Shown: positions 1 through 10,239 of the stretch, in pieces
Numbering within the stretch: position 1 is the first letter of the stretch
Layout: every line of letters begins with the position of its first letter
NCBI GenBank assembly: GCA_036346155.1
Contig: JARFIY010000361.1
Coordinates: 943,501-1,007,500 of the forward strand
Origin: Sinelater perroti
Taxonomy: Eukaryota; Arthropoda; Insecta; Coleoptera; Elateridae
Direction: 5' to 3'
DNA length: 64,000 nt
The notes under the pieces: generated by a model
The model's input: only the letters and a program-made list of their open reading frames with translations
What the model was told of the DNA's origin: nothing
Database searches by the model: none
Position numbers and translations under genes: made by a program

Positions 1-658
1 TCTCCACTCCTTCGTCTTTGTGGTCAGATGTGGGTGCATATATTTGAACAATCTTGCATCTGTACCTTTTTACTAAATTGCCCTTTCTGATATGGCCTTA
101 TATTGGCTAACCTTGTCTACTATTGTTTTGTTGATTAAAAGACCTACTACGCATTCCTTCTTGTTTTCGTGTCCTTCAGTGAACAGTATGTGTCCGCTTT
201 TTAGTTTTACACACTTTTCTACTTTTCTCCGGACTTCAGCTGTACCTATTACCGTCCACATTATTTTTTTTTATTTCCGTCTCCAGTTCGATGAATTTTT
301 CTTCATCTCCTAATGTTCGTATGTTAAATGTGGCTCTGTTCCAATCTGTTTGTTTGGGTTCTTTAGATTTTATGCCTCCCTCCGTAGAATCCAAAATGCT
401 GCTGACTGAAATATCAGTACGAGATTCGAGCTTGCTCTACTATTTTGTAAATTTAACATATCATTTTTATTTAGGGATTTTGCAGCCATAACCTGCCACG
501 CTGACCAGGCGGGTTGGCAGATGGGTAAAGGACTTAAGTTGGATCACATGTAAGATGAGTCTAGATTTTAGGGTTAGGACATGATTCTCTTTTATGTTTA
601 GGGTTAAAGAAACGACGGCTTGCGTAGGCAGGGTCGCTTCCCTGTAGCAGGCCTATTT
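1..658 (-). mobile_element. RTE-type LINE, 5' part only (continues beyond window start)
   Basis: Minus-strand 5' end of a non-LTR retrotransposon. From about 658 downward the minus strand carries a GC-richer leader (around 480-650), then an apurinic-like endonuclease start. Reading minus from about 345 gives FNIRTL, then GTAEVRR (family form: G-S-E-x-R), a VVGLLINK stretch, and QIYAPTSDHKDE near position 1-40, the order seen in RTE endonucleases related to craniofacial-development-protein-2-like repeats. At least two frame changes and a stop after the SERAI motif break the frame. The rest of the endonuclease and all of the reverse transcriptase would lie left of coordinate 1. Seen: motifs and order. 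Known: RTE endonuclease layout. Inferred: 5' boundary near 658, because similarity to a leader ends there. Confidence 0.75.
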
Positions 659-2034
659 CTATCACTATCACAAAAAGTGTCTACCCGCTGCCCAATTTAT
701 GATAGTACCTTTAACTTATATTGACTATTGTTCTCATATGCTTGAGCCTTTTTTTATTGTTATATTTGTGTATCGTATGTCATCAACAATACTATTATTT
801 AAAAGTAGTTTTCACGTATCAGTCAGTTTAAAAGCATTTCTAAGTTGACGTTTCACGGAGGATAAGTGAATCGTTATATAATTTGTCTTCCAAAAATATA
901 CCCACATTTTCAGTGACAATGAATGCAGTGTTTATTGACTTAAAAGCAATAGATTAATAGTATAAGTAATAAAAATATTAAATTAGAGTTACGAAACACT
1001 TTGTTTAGAAGTGTGAGATATTATCTTCAATTTTCTTGTTTTAGCTCATTGATTAGCAATTTTATTTTTGTAATATTCTCATAAAAAAATTATTGGAATA
1101 AGGTCTGGGGAACGCACAAGCAATTCTACGTCTTCCCCAATACGTTTTTTCGGAAAAGTTGCATCGAAATAGCCTATTACATTATAACAGTAGTTTTTGT
1201 CATCAGCAATTCTTCTTTGCGTGAGCAAATGGATTCCTGCGTATTGTTTAGATAAACTTCACACATGATAGTTTAGTCAAAAAACTATGTCTCTAGGATG
1301 TAACCTCTGCTACGTTCAAATGATGTTCTATAGTAACACTTAGATTTTGAGGAGCCCACTAATTACAATTATGTCAATTAATTGAGACATTTAACCGAAG
1401 GATTAAAAAACTTCCATCGTTCCAGACAATTTTATGGTAAGTGAAAATGATGCATCTTCCATACATTCGCCCAGGTACCACCTACATAATTTTTAAGTCA
1501 ATATAACATATTCTTTGAGACACTGTATTTACAAAAAGTGCTTATACTGTTTGGAAACTTTGGAAACTATCTACCAACAAAAAAAGCAACAATTTTAGTT
1601 GTACCACAAACATGATCATCATCGTTCATTTCTTTTTTGATAACGTAGTTCTGTATAATTTGCATTAAGAACACTCTGGGTAACAAACCCCACTGCCAAT
1701 ACTTCACTAAAAATTATACTGATGCTCATCTATTGGAATGTTACTAGAACTCTCAAGAGCCCAGGAAAAGCTGCCTTATTAACATATGAGCTAAAATATT
1801 AACAACTTTGCACTTGAAGAGCATAGATATTTAAAACATAAAAACAGTTTAGGGTTTGCTAGATCCTGACTAGATTAACGAAAAATTAAAGCCGTATAAC
1901 TTTTAATTATGCTTACAAAAAATTTTTATATTCATATATGTATATACGAGGCTTCGGACATAAGTTACAGCAACTATTTTTTTTCAAACGTAAGGGTTGG
2001 TATCACAAAATGTCGTATATCTGAAGAAAATCGT
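659..2034. other. AT-rich DNA without recognised feature
   Basis: No open frame with recognisable motifs, no RNA gene and no repeat structure that I can see. Likely intergenic or intronic DNA, or elements too old to recognise. Confidence 0.5.
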
Positions 2035-2485
2035 GTGTCCAGAACACAAGAAGGCTCGGTAATGTTCTGCAATGGCATAAAGAACAATGTTAAATCGGCT
2101 GTCGGTCAACTGCCGTGTGAGAATACGAGTGCAAATAAAAAATTTGAAATATACATATAAATGCATTTAACAACGCGCTTGCATTCTACTCCTCATGTTT
2201 ATTAAGGTAGTTGACATGACATTACAGATTTCATATTACGAGATTATCCTGCTCGTTTCCGGTCACTGTTTGCTTCGCGTCTCGGCTTAAACTCTGTAAC
2301 CTGCCTCGCAACTGTTCAGTATGGACGAGCATTATTCTTGACAGATTCTACCAACTCTATATGACATTTCTGCCACGGATAACAGCTATTTTAATATACG
2401 AACGCTGTTCTACTCGAGTCACATCCATCCTACACGGCGGTTGACTGACAGCTGATTTAACATTGCCCTCTTGTGTTGTGGACAC
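2035..2485 (-). mobile_element. Mariner-type deletion derivative with inverted ends
   Basis: The ends are inverted copies of each other. The left arm (2035-2118) and the right arm (2432-2485, reverse complement) share gtgtcca, aacacaaga, a block around caatgttaaatc and a final ccgtgt. The left arm has an extra stretch of roughly 25-30 bases between the shared blocks. Between the arms, on the minus strand, lies an N-terminal transposase remnant (see 2248-2428). This is the layout of an internally deleted mariner copy: transposase helix-turn-helix kept, catalytic domain gone. A clean TA target duplication is not visible. It could instead be a MITE family that captured this N-terminus. Confidence 0.6.
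2248..2428 (-). pseudogene. Mariner transposase N-terminal helix-turn-helix remnant
   Basis: Starting at the ATG at 2428 (minus), the translation reads MDVTRVEQRSYIKIAVIRGR, matching the first DNA-binding helix region of SETMAR/mariner-type transposases (RVEQRxYIK...RG). After RGRN the frame shifts by one base and continues with CHIELVESVKNNARPY and TVARQV, matching the family pattern C-H-x-E-L-V-E-A-x-x-N-N-A-x-P-Y-x-T-V-A-R. It ends after about 60 residues, before any catalytic motif. One frameshift and one stop; not functional. Confidence 0.65.
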
Positions 2486-4430
2486 GTATATGCCATTTTT
2501 AAATTCTATTGTGATACAAGCAGATGGACAGATTATGTAAGTGGTAAAGAAGAACAACAACTTTTTTTGCAAAAGGCTACTCGTGAACAAGGCAGTACTT
2601 TTGAGGCGTTATGATTTTACAAATGATACTTAACTTCTGACTGCATATGTATTCGCTATATAATATTCTTAGTTTTAGAATTTCTGTATTAAGCTTAGTG
2701 TCTTCAAGAAGAATTAAATTTCTTTAATCTCTTCTGATTACTTATTTGTGCAATTTCACTTGCTACAAAAGAACTAATCATTATACATATTCTGATAATT
2801 TTTCAATATAAATTACCTTGTTATACATCAACTTATATAATAAAGTTAAAAATTAAAGACATACATCATTCTTTTTATTTAGTTTTTCGCTTAACGCTTT
2901 TCAAAATTTCTAAAAATTAGATATGGACCTGGAAAATAGAAGCATGAGTCTTTAACGATAAAACTTGTGCATTCTTTGCATTTCATAATTTTATATTCAT
3001 TTTTTTTATATTTATATTTATATAAACTAGATTCGATATTCTTATGTATCAAATCTAAGTATGGCTTAGCGCTTTAAATTTTTAAATGTTCATTGCAATG
3101 AAAAACATGGTTATATTAACATAAAATAATTAAACCGTGTATAATTTTTCATAAAAATAATCTATTAAACTGATAAACCGCGAAATGCTCATTATAAGGA
3201 CAGGAATTATGAAGGTGTTTGTAACTTTGGTTATCCTTCCCGGCACTTGACATATAACAATGGTGGTGTATTATGGATGACTTAGAGTGTATCCCGTAGA
3301 ATTAAGATTGGCGTATAATTTTAATTAAAGTTCTCTGTCAGCTTTTCAGAGCTTCCATCATTAGTTCCATGCCGCGGACAGCAATTTACTACTGGGCAAA
3401 GTAATCGCGGAAATAAATTGCGTTTATTTCGAGGGTATCGGGTGGGCTCGCAATTTTATTGTAATTATGAAGAGATTGAAAGCAGCCGCGCGCTGATGGC
3501 GTTCTGAAAGTCTTCTGCAGCCAATAATAACGCTCAGTGGCGCTATCTCTGTGCATTACGGACGCCGGCGGAACAATTGACTTCGGGCCTCCGGCACGAC
3601 GCATTCCGTCGCACAATGCCGTCAGCCTGAGATGTATTAATGTGTGTACTAATGGGAGTGGTATGCCTGTTATCAAATGACTCTGCCCAGGGCTGGCAGT
3701 TTGCTATCAAAGAATCGGCTCGATAAATCACGAGAATGCCGAGCTCGTTCCGTACGCGCTGACCCGAAGGCATCTCGACGCCGACCAGCCAGAGCGCCTC
3801 GTTCCGCGTCATTTATAATATGTATACAATTTCGAGCCGGCGTCACTTGCAAAATTAATTCCTTCAAACGGCCCGGCTAATTGCATTCTGCTTATATTGT
3901 TCTCATTAATAAGGAACTCGCAGCAACCTCCCGTTATCGCGCCCCGTGAGTTTACGCCTGGAAATTTTACAATCGAAGGGGGCTCTAGCTCATAAGAAGG
4001 TCCGATCGCAAACGAGCCGCCCTTTCCCTTTCCTGAGAGGTTCACTCGGAATTTCTGACTAAAATTAAAGTCGATGCATTATTCAGCAATACACTTAAAG
4101 GATCATCCCCACACTGATACGGAAACTACACATTTTAAATAGTTTTCCGAGTTTGCTCTTTTCTCAGAAACTTCGGGTTGTTGGCTACATTCCTCTATGT
4201 GGGTATAATTTCGTTTCAATGAAATACCCATAGTAATACCTTATAACAGATTCATTTAATTAGGTCATTATTTTATAGTCGTCGTTATCAACAATTTTTG
4301 GAAACTATTCTATTTGATTTAGTCACCAAATAAAGTCTTATATTAATATAATTTTACTTACAAGGAAAGGTTCTCAAGTGTGAATCCTGAATTTTATAAA
4401 AAGTTGTTTTTGTGATCAACGTTTATTTTG
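2486..4430. other. No recognised gene; GC-richer patch 3380-4060
   Basis: 2486-3380 is strongly AT-rich and featureless. 3380-4060 is clearly richer in GC and CpG than its surroundings and has several short overlapping frames on both strands, none with recognisable motifs or long enough to call. It may be unique sequence (an old exon or a conserved non-coding block) rather than repeat DNA. 4060-4430 is AT-rich again. Confidence 0.4.
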
Positions 4431-4439
4431 TGGGCGATG

Positions 4440-6690
4440 TGCCTTTTTTCAGATAATTCATGTTTTGGCTGGTCGGTTTTTGTCCACACTCTGAACTTAG
4501 AAATAAGGTGCCTTTTGTTGCACCCTACTTCAAGAGAGGCAAAGAGCCGCTGTGGTAAGATGCGCGGTTTGAGTGCTGGAGGTAGCTGGTTTGAATTTCG
4601 ATCTAGCACTTTTGCTTTTATCCTCTTTATGAAATGTTTGTGCAGTTAATCATGTTTTGATAGTTGGTCCGTTATTTTAAGCACGTTTTCGGCCAGAATC
4701 GCTCGCTTTTGTGTCGTTTTTCGCTTTTTTGCATTTTTGGTGTTTGTGCTTTCTTTTTTTTGGTAAGTTTAGTTTTTCACATTAAGGGTCCCCTCTCTGA
4801 CAGCTGCTACCACTGTCCATAAGACCAACAGGCAACGCATGGTAAAGCATGCCAAAGAGATGCTCGGGTACAAAGGTCTTCCTACGTCTGTTAACCAGGA
4901 TACATGGCTCAAAACAGGGATTGAGAAAGCTGTTGGCATTTTTTGATTATATTGTGTAGTTAGGTTAAACATCTACGACTAACGTAACCACGCTTTTTTT
5001 TAAACTTAAGATACTTAACCCAAAAAATATTTTGTTGTGGATAAAAAGATTGTGAAAAGTTTCTTTTAGAAATATTCGTCCGTCAGGCCAGCCAAATGAA
5101 GAAGAGAGAGAGAGAGAGAAATTTCCAAGATATTGTTCACAACGTTTCAGGAGCATCTAATAGATCCAGAGGGCATGGATTACTGCGAGATATCAGAATC
5201 TGATGACGAGCACGTGATGAGAAACTCGGGGACATGGAAATAACTTTTTCTTAGAGCAAAAGTAAAAGGTGGTAAAGTTTTGTAAAACTCCTAGCAAAAC
5301 CTTTCAGTACAGTTCAGTCGAAAATAATTTCTTGCGCATAACAATTGTGTCGCTTTGAGAAAGCAATTAAGAGCGGAGAGCTGAAAAGATTAAACTGATT
5401 GATGAGACAGTTGCAAACGAGTTTAGAAACGCTAGGAAACAGAATTTGCCTGTGCATGACCATCACTTGAAAACGCGGGCATATCAGAGAAATAAAGAAA
5501 TATAATGTAAATGAAAGGCTTTCCGCAAGTGGCTGCATCGTTTTAAGAAAGATCAGAGATAGCACGCCATAACATTAACTATGAAAATATAGCGAAATCG
5601 CCAGTTATTTTGTGATTAACGCCCGCCCAATTACAGCCGAATACGATGTTGGCTATGTAATTAACTGGCAGTCAGGATTCAATTATAAATTTTATTTCAT
5701 GCGCACTTTAGAAAGCTATGACAAGAAAAAAGTCTTTCTTCAAGCAAAGACAATGTACGTTAAAACTCACAGCTATACGGTACAGCCATGGTTGACTATG
5801 CCTGGAAAACTTGGAATGCTCTTCGTTGTATTTCAAGACACAGGTGCTGTTTTTGAGGAAACAGTTATGAACACTCTGGGGGAACAACTCAATATCTAAT
5901 CTTATTGGCCAATGCAGCTCCTCTGATAAGATGTCCAAAAAGTTGGTGAAGCCGTTCTGCATTGAATACGTGAAGCCACTACTGGGAAATCAACCTTTCG
6001 GGTTTATCCAGATCTCATATACTAGATAAAAAGACCAAACCTTGTTGGCTAAATGCTTCAGCAGTAAGTGCAAGCAACTAATTATACAGCCAAAGACGAT
6101 AAAAATGGTGCAATACAAAATTATAGTTAAAGCAATGCACGATCATGCGATGCTCAATAATCTAGTTGATGTAAACTTGCACAGAAGGTTCAGTATACCT
6201 GCCATGCATTCTTTCATATATAATCACCTAGAATCACCTAGGTTTAAAGCAATGATCCTTGAGTCAAAAGTGGGTATCAAGTCGAAAAAACAGGAATATC
6301 AGAACGTGAATGAGGTCTGCTTTCAGAATGCCAATGGAAAGTGTGATCACAACGACTACGAAAGCTAATGTTACATAAAATGTGCCTATTGCCGTATGCT
6401 TCCGTGTTTCAGTCATATATTAAATGAGAAAGAACCGCATCTGCATCTCAAACAAAGCCTTGTTTTGACCGAAAACTGTCTCTTTTCTTCAAAAAAATTA
6501 CTGAAAACGTACCCAAATGTGTATAAAACTCATAAAATTTAAACCTCCAACACTCAAATCCTGCATTTTACCACTGCGCCGCCTTGCCTCGCTTAAAGTA
6601 GCAGTGCAACAAACGTCACCCTGTTCTTACTTTAAGACAGTGGGCAAAAGTCCGACCGGGCAAAAGTTGGTTTTAACATTTTCCCATTTT
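4440..6690 (+). mobile_element. Pogo-like DDE transposon remnant with about 150-bp inverted ends
   Basis: The left end (about 4455-4600, plus) and right end (about 6535-6690, read on minus) match over about 150 bases: a ggtcgg block followed by a tttttgtccac/cttttgcccac block, a ttgttgca block, a gaggcaa block, then gtggtaa-atgc, ggtttgagtgctggagg/gatttgagtgttggagg. At the outer right end gggcaaaagt occurs twice around 6647-6672, as expected of transposase-binding repeats. A DDE transposase remnant (5529-6440) lies between. The inner part of each end also looks like a tRNA promoter head (box A-like gtggtaa, then a weak box B only in the left copy), so two inverted SINE copies are an alternative reading. 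Confidence 0.55.
5529..6440 (+). pseudogene. DDE-superfamily (CENP-B-HTH/pogo-like) transposase remnant
   Basis: Fragments in several plus-strand frames line up in order with an insect-abundant DDE transposase family. WLHRFKK then HNINYENIAKS (5529-5600) resembles the end of a CENP-B-type helix-turn-helix. ITAEYDVGYVINWQ, KTHSYTVQPWL and KLGMLFVVFQDTGAVF (5627-5860) match the first part of the catalytic domain. DKMSKKLV, EYVKPLL (5928-5980) follow, then IIQPKTIKMVQ, NLHRRFSIPAMHSFIYNHL, SPRFKAMI and NEVCFQNANGKC (6070-6345), and a Cys/His tail to about 6440. The LLLADSW segment that holds a catalytic Asp in relatives is missing, and the IQPLD motif reads MVQYK. An open piece runs from 5612 to 5899 and another from 6042 to 6368. 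Dead copy. Confidence 0.65.
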
Positions 6691-6699
6691 TTTAACGTT

Positions 6700-7085
6700 T
6701 TCTAACCCCAACTGTAAGAACAAAGTATCTCCTAATAGTAGAAAAATAGTATTTACGCAGTGTAAACAGGAAGATATTTGTAGAAATGTCTACCTAGAAA
6801 CTGAACAATTTAAAGTTAATAGTGAGGAGCTTTAGCAAAAAGAAGACCATCTAGAGTTTGAGGAATATGAAGATTCAGGAAATAAATAAGACGAAAATGA
6901 TGAGAACGTTGAAAATCCTCCATTTAAAAAAAAATAACTTCATCGTCCAAAAAATGATCTTTTAACTCATAAATGTGGCTTTTTTGAAGACAAAATTTAA
7001 TCATGCTGTTTGTTAAAAAGATGTTTTAAAAAACAGAAATGAAATAGTTGTAAAAGCAATCAGTGATTATCAATTCACTGAAGAG
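6700..7085. other. AT-rich spacer
   Basis: Holds a short acidic, lysine-rich broken reading (around 6830-6930) without recognisable family; otherwise nothing seen. Confidence 0.4.
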
Positions 7086-7089
7086 AAAA

Positions 7090-7870
7090 CCTTGTTATAA
7101 ATAAAGTATGCTCCTAAAATCTCTGAGAAAACAACTGATTTGTTCGGGCTGATTGAGACGCAGGTATCGTTGGTGTTCTTTTATTCTAATAGTAATCGTA
7201 CAGCCCGTAGTCCCAATGAAGATTTGCTTACATGAACAAGATATGCAGTATACCCCTGGTGTATCCTGTGGGTTTCTTATGTCCTTGACTGACCGAAAAA
7301 ATCCCGTATTTTGATGCCAGTAACAAAGATGATATCCACCTTGTGTTTATTTAGTTTTTTACCTATCTGGTCCGTAATTCTGTTAGTGTAGAGTAAAAAA
7401 GATTTGCCTACCGCGATAGATTTCGGTTTCTCTTGTGCAAATATCTACTAAGTTTTATTGCTTTTTATGCCCGTCTTCAAGTAGCCATTTTCCTACAAGG
7501 CTTGTTCCAGATGATTTAGTTCTTTATCCAAAAACTAAAGCTAGTATATTCGCCGTACCGATCTACCGATGTTTTCACTATAGTTCTTTTTTGACATTGA
7601 TGGTGATTCAATTGTATGTAGGTTTTCTAATACAAGTGTTATAAATGTCCATTCTTCGATCTCAACACCTGTATATCTAGAAAAGCAATTTGATTCCAGT
7701 TCCATGGTATGCTAGAGTGTATTGAATTAAAGTGTTTAAAAAAACTGCCACTGTATCTCTTTACCATGTCTTTATAACACAAATGTGTCATCGAAGTATC
7801 TTAGCCGTGATGGGGACCGCTTTAAATTTCTCCATAGAGTAGTTGGCGATTACAGAGGTGTGTGGGTTTC
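7090..7870 (-). pseudogene. Penelope-like element: RT motif C region plus GIY-YIG endonuclease
   Basis: Read on minus from about 7870: an ANYSMEKFKAVPI stretch, then RYFDDTFVL (Penelope RT catalytic motif, usually R-Y-V-D-D-T-F-V), a MELESNC-x-LDI-VLR block (frame-shifted), a QIGKKLNKHKVDI stretch around 7320-7380, and GVYCISCSCKQIFIG with TTGC, IKEHQRYLRLNQPEQ (7140-7258). The last block is the GIY-YIG endonuclease with its Cys-rich insertion and EHQRH-x-R-LxQPE tail, characteristic of Penelope-like elements. Several frameshifts. Its N-terminal half is not upstream on this strand; instead a matching half lies on the other strand immediately to the right. Confidence 0.75.
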
Positions 7871-7879
7871 CAATTCACT

Positions 7880-8340
7880 ATTTATTATATTTGTTTGTAA
7901 TACATGCTTTGCTAAACTAAAAAAGAGCTACAAGATGTCATTAAGAAAAATTGGATTTAGGTGGTTTACGAATGCAGTGACCCTATAAACAAATTATCCA
8001 AATACATATCCAATCTATTACAAGCACACATTGGGCTTACTAGCAGTTACATCAAAGACTCCACACATTTTGTCAATCACTTTCAAGACATCCAACTACA
8101 GTAGACAAACCTAATGGTTATTTTTAAAATAACGTCCCTGTTTACCAGTTACCATCTAAACCAAATTTTCCTTAATGACATCATGCAGCTCTTTCGACAG
8201 TGACTTACGTCCAATTGCTTGGTTTGGCAAGGCATGTATTATGAACAAAAAGGTGGAATAGTGATGGAAAGCCCACAAAACCCACACAGTCCTGTAATCG
8301 CCAATTATGGAAACGTTTAAAATTAATGTTTAGAAGATTT
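7880..8340 (+). pseudogene. Penelope-like element: N-terminal RT half, opposite orientation
   Basis: Plus-strand translation gives KLSKYISNLLQAHIGLTSS, YIKDSTHFVNHFQDI, then a degraded palm A motif (MVIFKITSLFTS; family form V-S-F-D-V-x-S-L-F-T), LTSNCLVWQGMYYEQKGG and VMESPQNPHSPVIANYG. This is the order of Penelope RT fingers and palm up to the GSPLSPVxAN motif. The motif at the right edge (about 8300-8320) is the same one with which the minus-strand half at 7870 begins, so the two halves are inverted against each other. The catalytic Asp of palm A reads Lys here; stops and frameshifts present. Confidence 0.7.
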
Positions 8341-8344
8341 CCTT

Positions 8345-9325
8345 TTGAATTTATTCATATTGACGAAAAGTCAAGAATTTCCAAACTCCGATCGCGACTT
8401 AACAACGCGAGAATCAACACGACATATAGGAACACCAGCCGTGAAAGCCTTTGCATTTATTTCATTGTTGATGACAACTTATAATAACCCTAATAAGATT
8501 GAAATTATTTAATCTTAATTGGAATCTAATAAGAATAATGATGATAATGAAAAATAATGAAAGTAACGACAGTGATCACGCCAAGTTTGTGATTATAATA
8601 CTTTATTAGTAAATTTTTTATCATTTGTTATATGGAAAAGATATATTTTAAGAAAAAGGTGTAACAAAACGTCCAGTAAATTCCTGTAAAAGCATCTGAG
8701 GACCTTACATTACATTTTTTGGTTGTTAAAAGAATTATCAGAAATTGTAAAACAGTATTTTATATATTATCAAATCTTACATACAATATTTAACATCTAC
8801 AAAAGCTCTTTACCACAATGTCATTGCAAGGATACCATTAAATCATAAATAAAGCTTTCATTAGTTTATTATATTCAGTTGAATTGTTGAAATAAAGCCT
8901 CCTAAATTTTAAATTTATGATCAGTATATGAAACTAGGGCTGAACTATAGACTAGTTGTGGAGTCACATATGGCAGACAATGTATGACCTCTAAATATGT
9001 AGAACATATGCGAACATATTGAATAATTAATCCATCACCAGAAAGCGGTGTTGCTGAAGAGCGTAGCGGGAAAGCTTTCCCCAAGACATTCTACAATGTT
9101 AAATGAAGCTGATGTGTCATGGCAAATATTATCGTCGGTAAATGAGCATACCCAAATCACCTGGGAACAGGCAGCTGTATTTCTCAGTATCTACTGAAGG
9201 TGAAGAGCAAGTAGCTCGGTATAGTTACAGTAGAATGAAGGCAGATGCGTCATTAAAGACTATCAAGCACGATAAAGTTACAGCGCGGGGTAGAAAGCAA
9301 AGTAGTATAAGAAACTACAATCCCC
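8345..9325. other. No recognised feature
   Basis: AT-rich to about 9050. From 9050 to 9320 base composition is more even and a 63-residue frame (9142-9333, plus) exists, but it has no known motif; it may be leader sequence of the Jockey copy that follows. Confidence 0.35.
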
Positions 9326-9381
9326 TAGCCTAATCAATACACGCATGGGCCGCTCCAAACCTCATCGAAAGCAATAAATAC

Positions 9382-10110
9382 TATCTTCCGCCACATTTGA
9401 AAACTTCACTAGATGATAAACGATCATCCAATGAAAACACGCAAAAAAATCAGTCAGATACGACAAAAATTAAAATTCCACCCATTTATCTGCACAACGC
9501 AGTAAATCATAATGGTCTTGGAGCCGATATGCAAAAACAGGCGGCACATTCACAACGACCTATAACACATCCACGCTACGAATAAATCTAACAAAAGACG
9601 AAGATTTTCGGAGCTCAACCAAATTCTACAATAAAAACCAAATCCAATATCACACATATCAAAATCCTAAAGACAAATCTTTATCTGTAGTCATCAAAAA
9701 TGTACCACTTTCCTTAACAGATGATGAAATTAAAAACGAACTCATAGATAAGGTTTCAGTTCTTAAAGTAACGCGATTATACACCAAAGAAAGGAAGCCG
9801 CTGCCCGTCTGCGCTGTTCATCTCACATATTCACATTAAAAGCATTATTCCCCTCCATAGTAACCGTTGAAGTAAAAAGAAATTCCAAGATCCTACCACA
9901 ATGCTATAAATGTCAACAGTATGGGCACACCACGAATTACTGTAGCCAAAAATTGGCATGCGTCATATACCCAGACGTTCATCTACACACAGAATGCAAA
10001 AAACAGCTCAACGACTACAATACAAATTATGGTGATTGTTCCCATCATATTAAACTACAAAAACTCAGACCTCTGTCCCCAAAACCCACAACAAACCAAA
10101 CTCGTACGTT
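9382..10110 (+). pseudogene. Jockey ORF1 (gag-like) remnant
   Basis: NKYYLPPHLKTSLDDK starts the recognisable part; then KIPPIYLHNAVNH (about 9472-9511), YHT/THIKILK and LSVVIKNVPLSLTDDEIKNEL (9680-9740), the conserved region preceding the zinc knuckles. A first knuckle CYKCQQYGHTTNYC is readable at 9903-9945; the later knuckles are degraded (HTECKKQLN, YGDCSHHIKLQK, 9990-10060). Nucleic-acid-binding role in the retrotransposon RNP is known for the family. At least four frame changes. Confidence 0.7.
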
Positions 10111-10239
10111 AACAGCGAACAGGCTTATGGCAGACGAAATTAAAAGCGGAGCCAATCTCAACGCGTAACCTCTTTATCAGACCACAACAACTCACCGAGG
10201 CATATAATCAACCTAATCAACGAGAAAAGGCAATTTAGG

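Noticed and set aside
1909..2160. 83-residue plus frame
   Set aside because: Covers the left inverted end of the mariner derivative; no protein motif.
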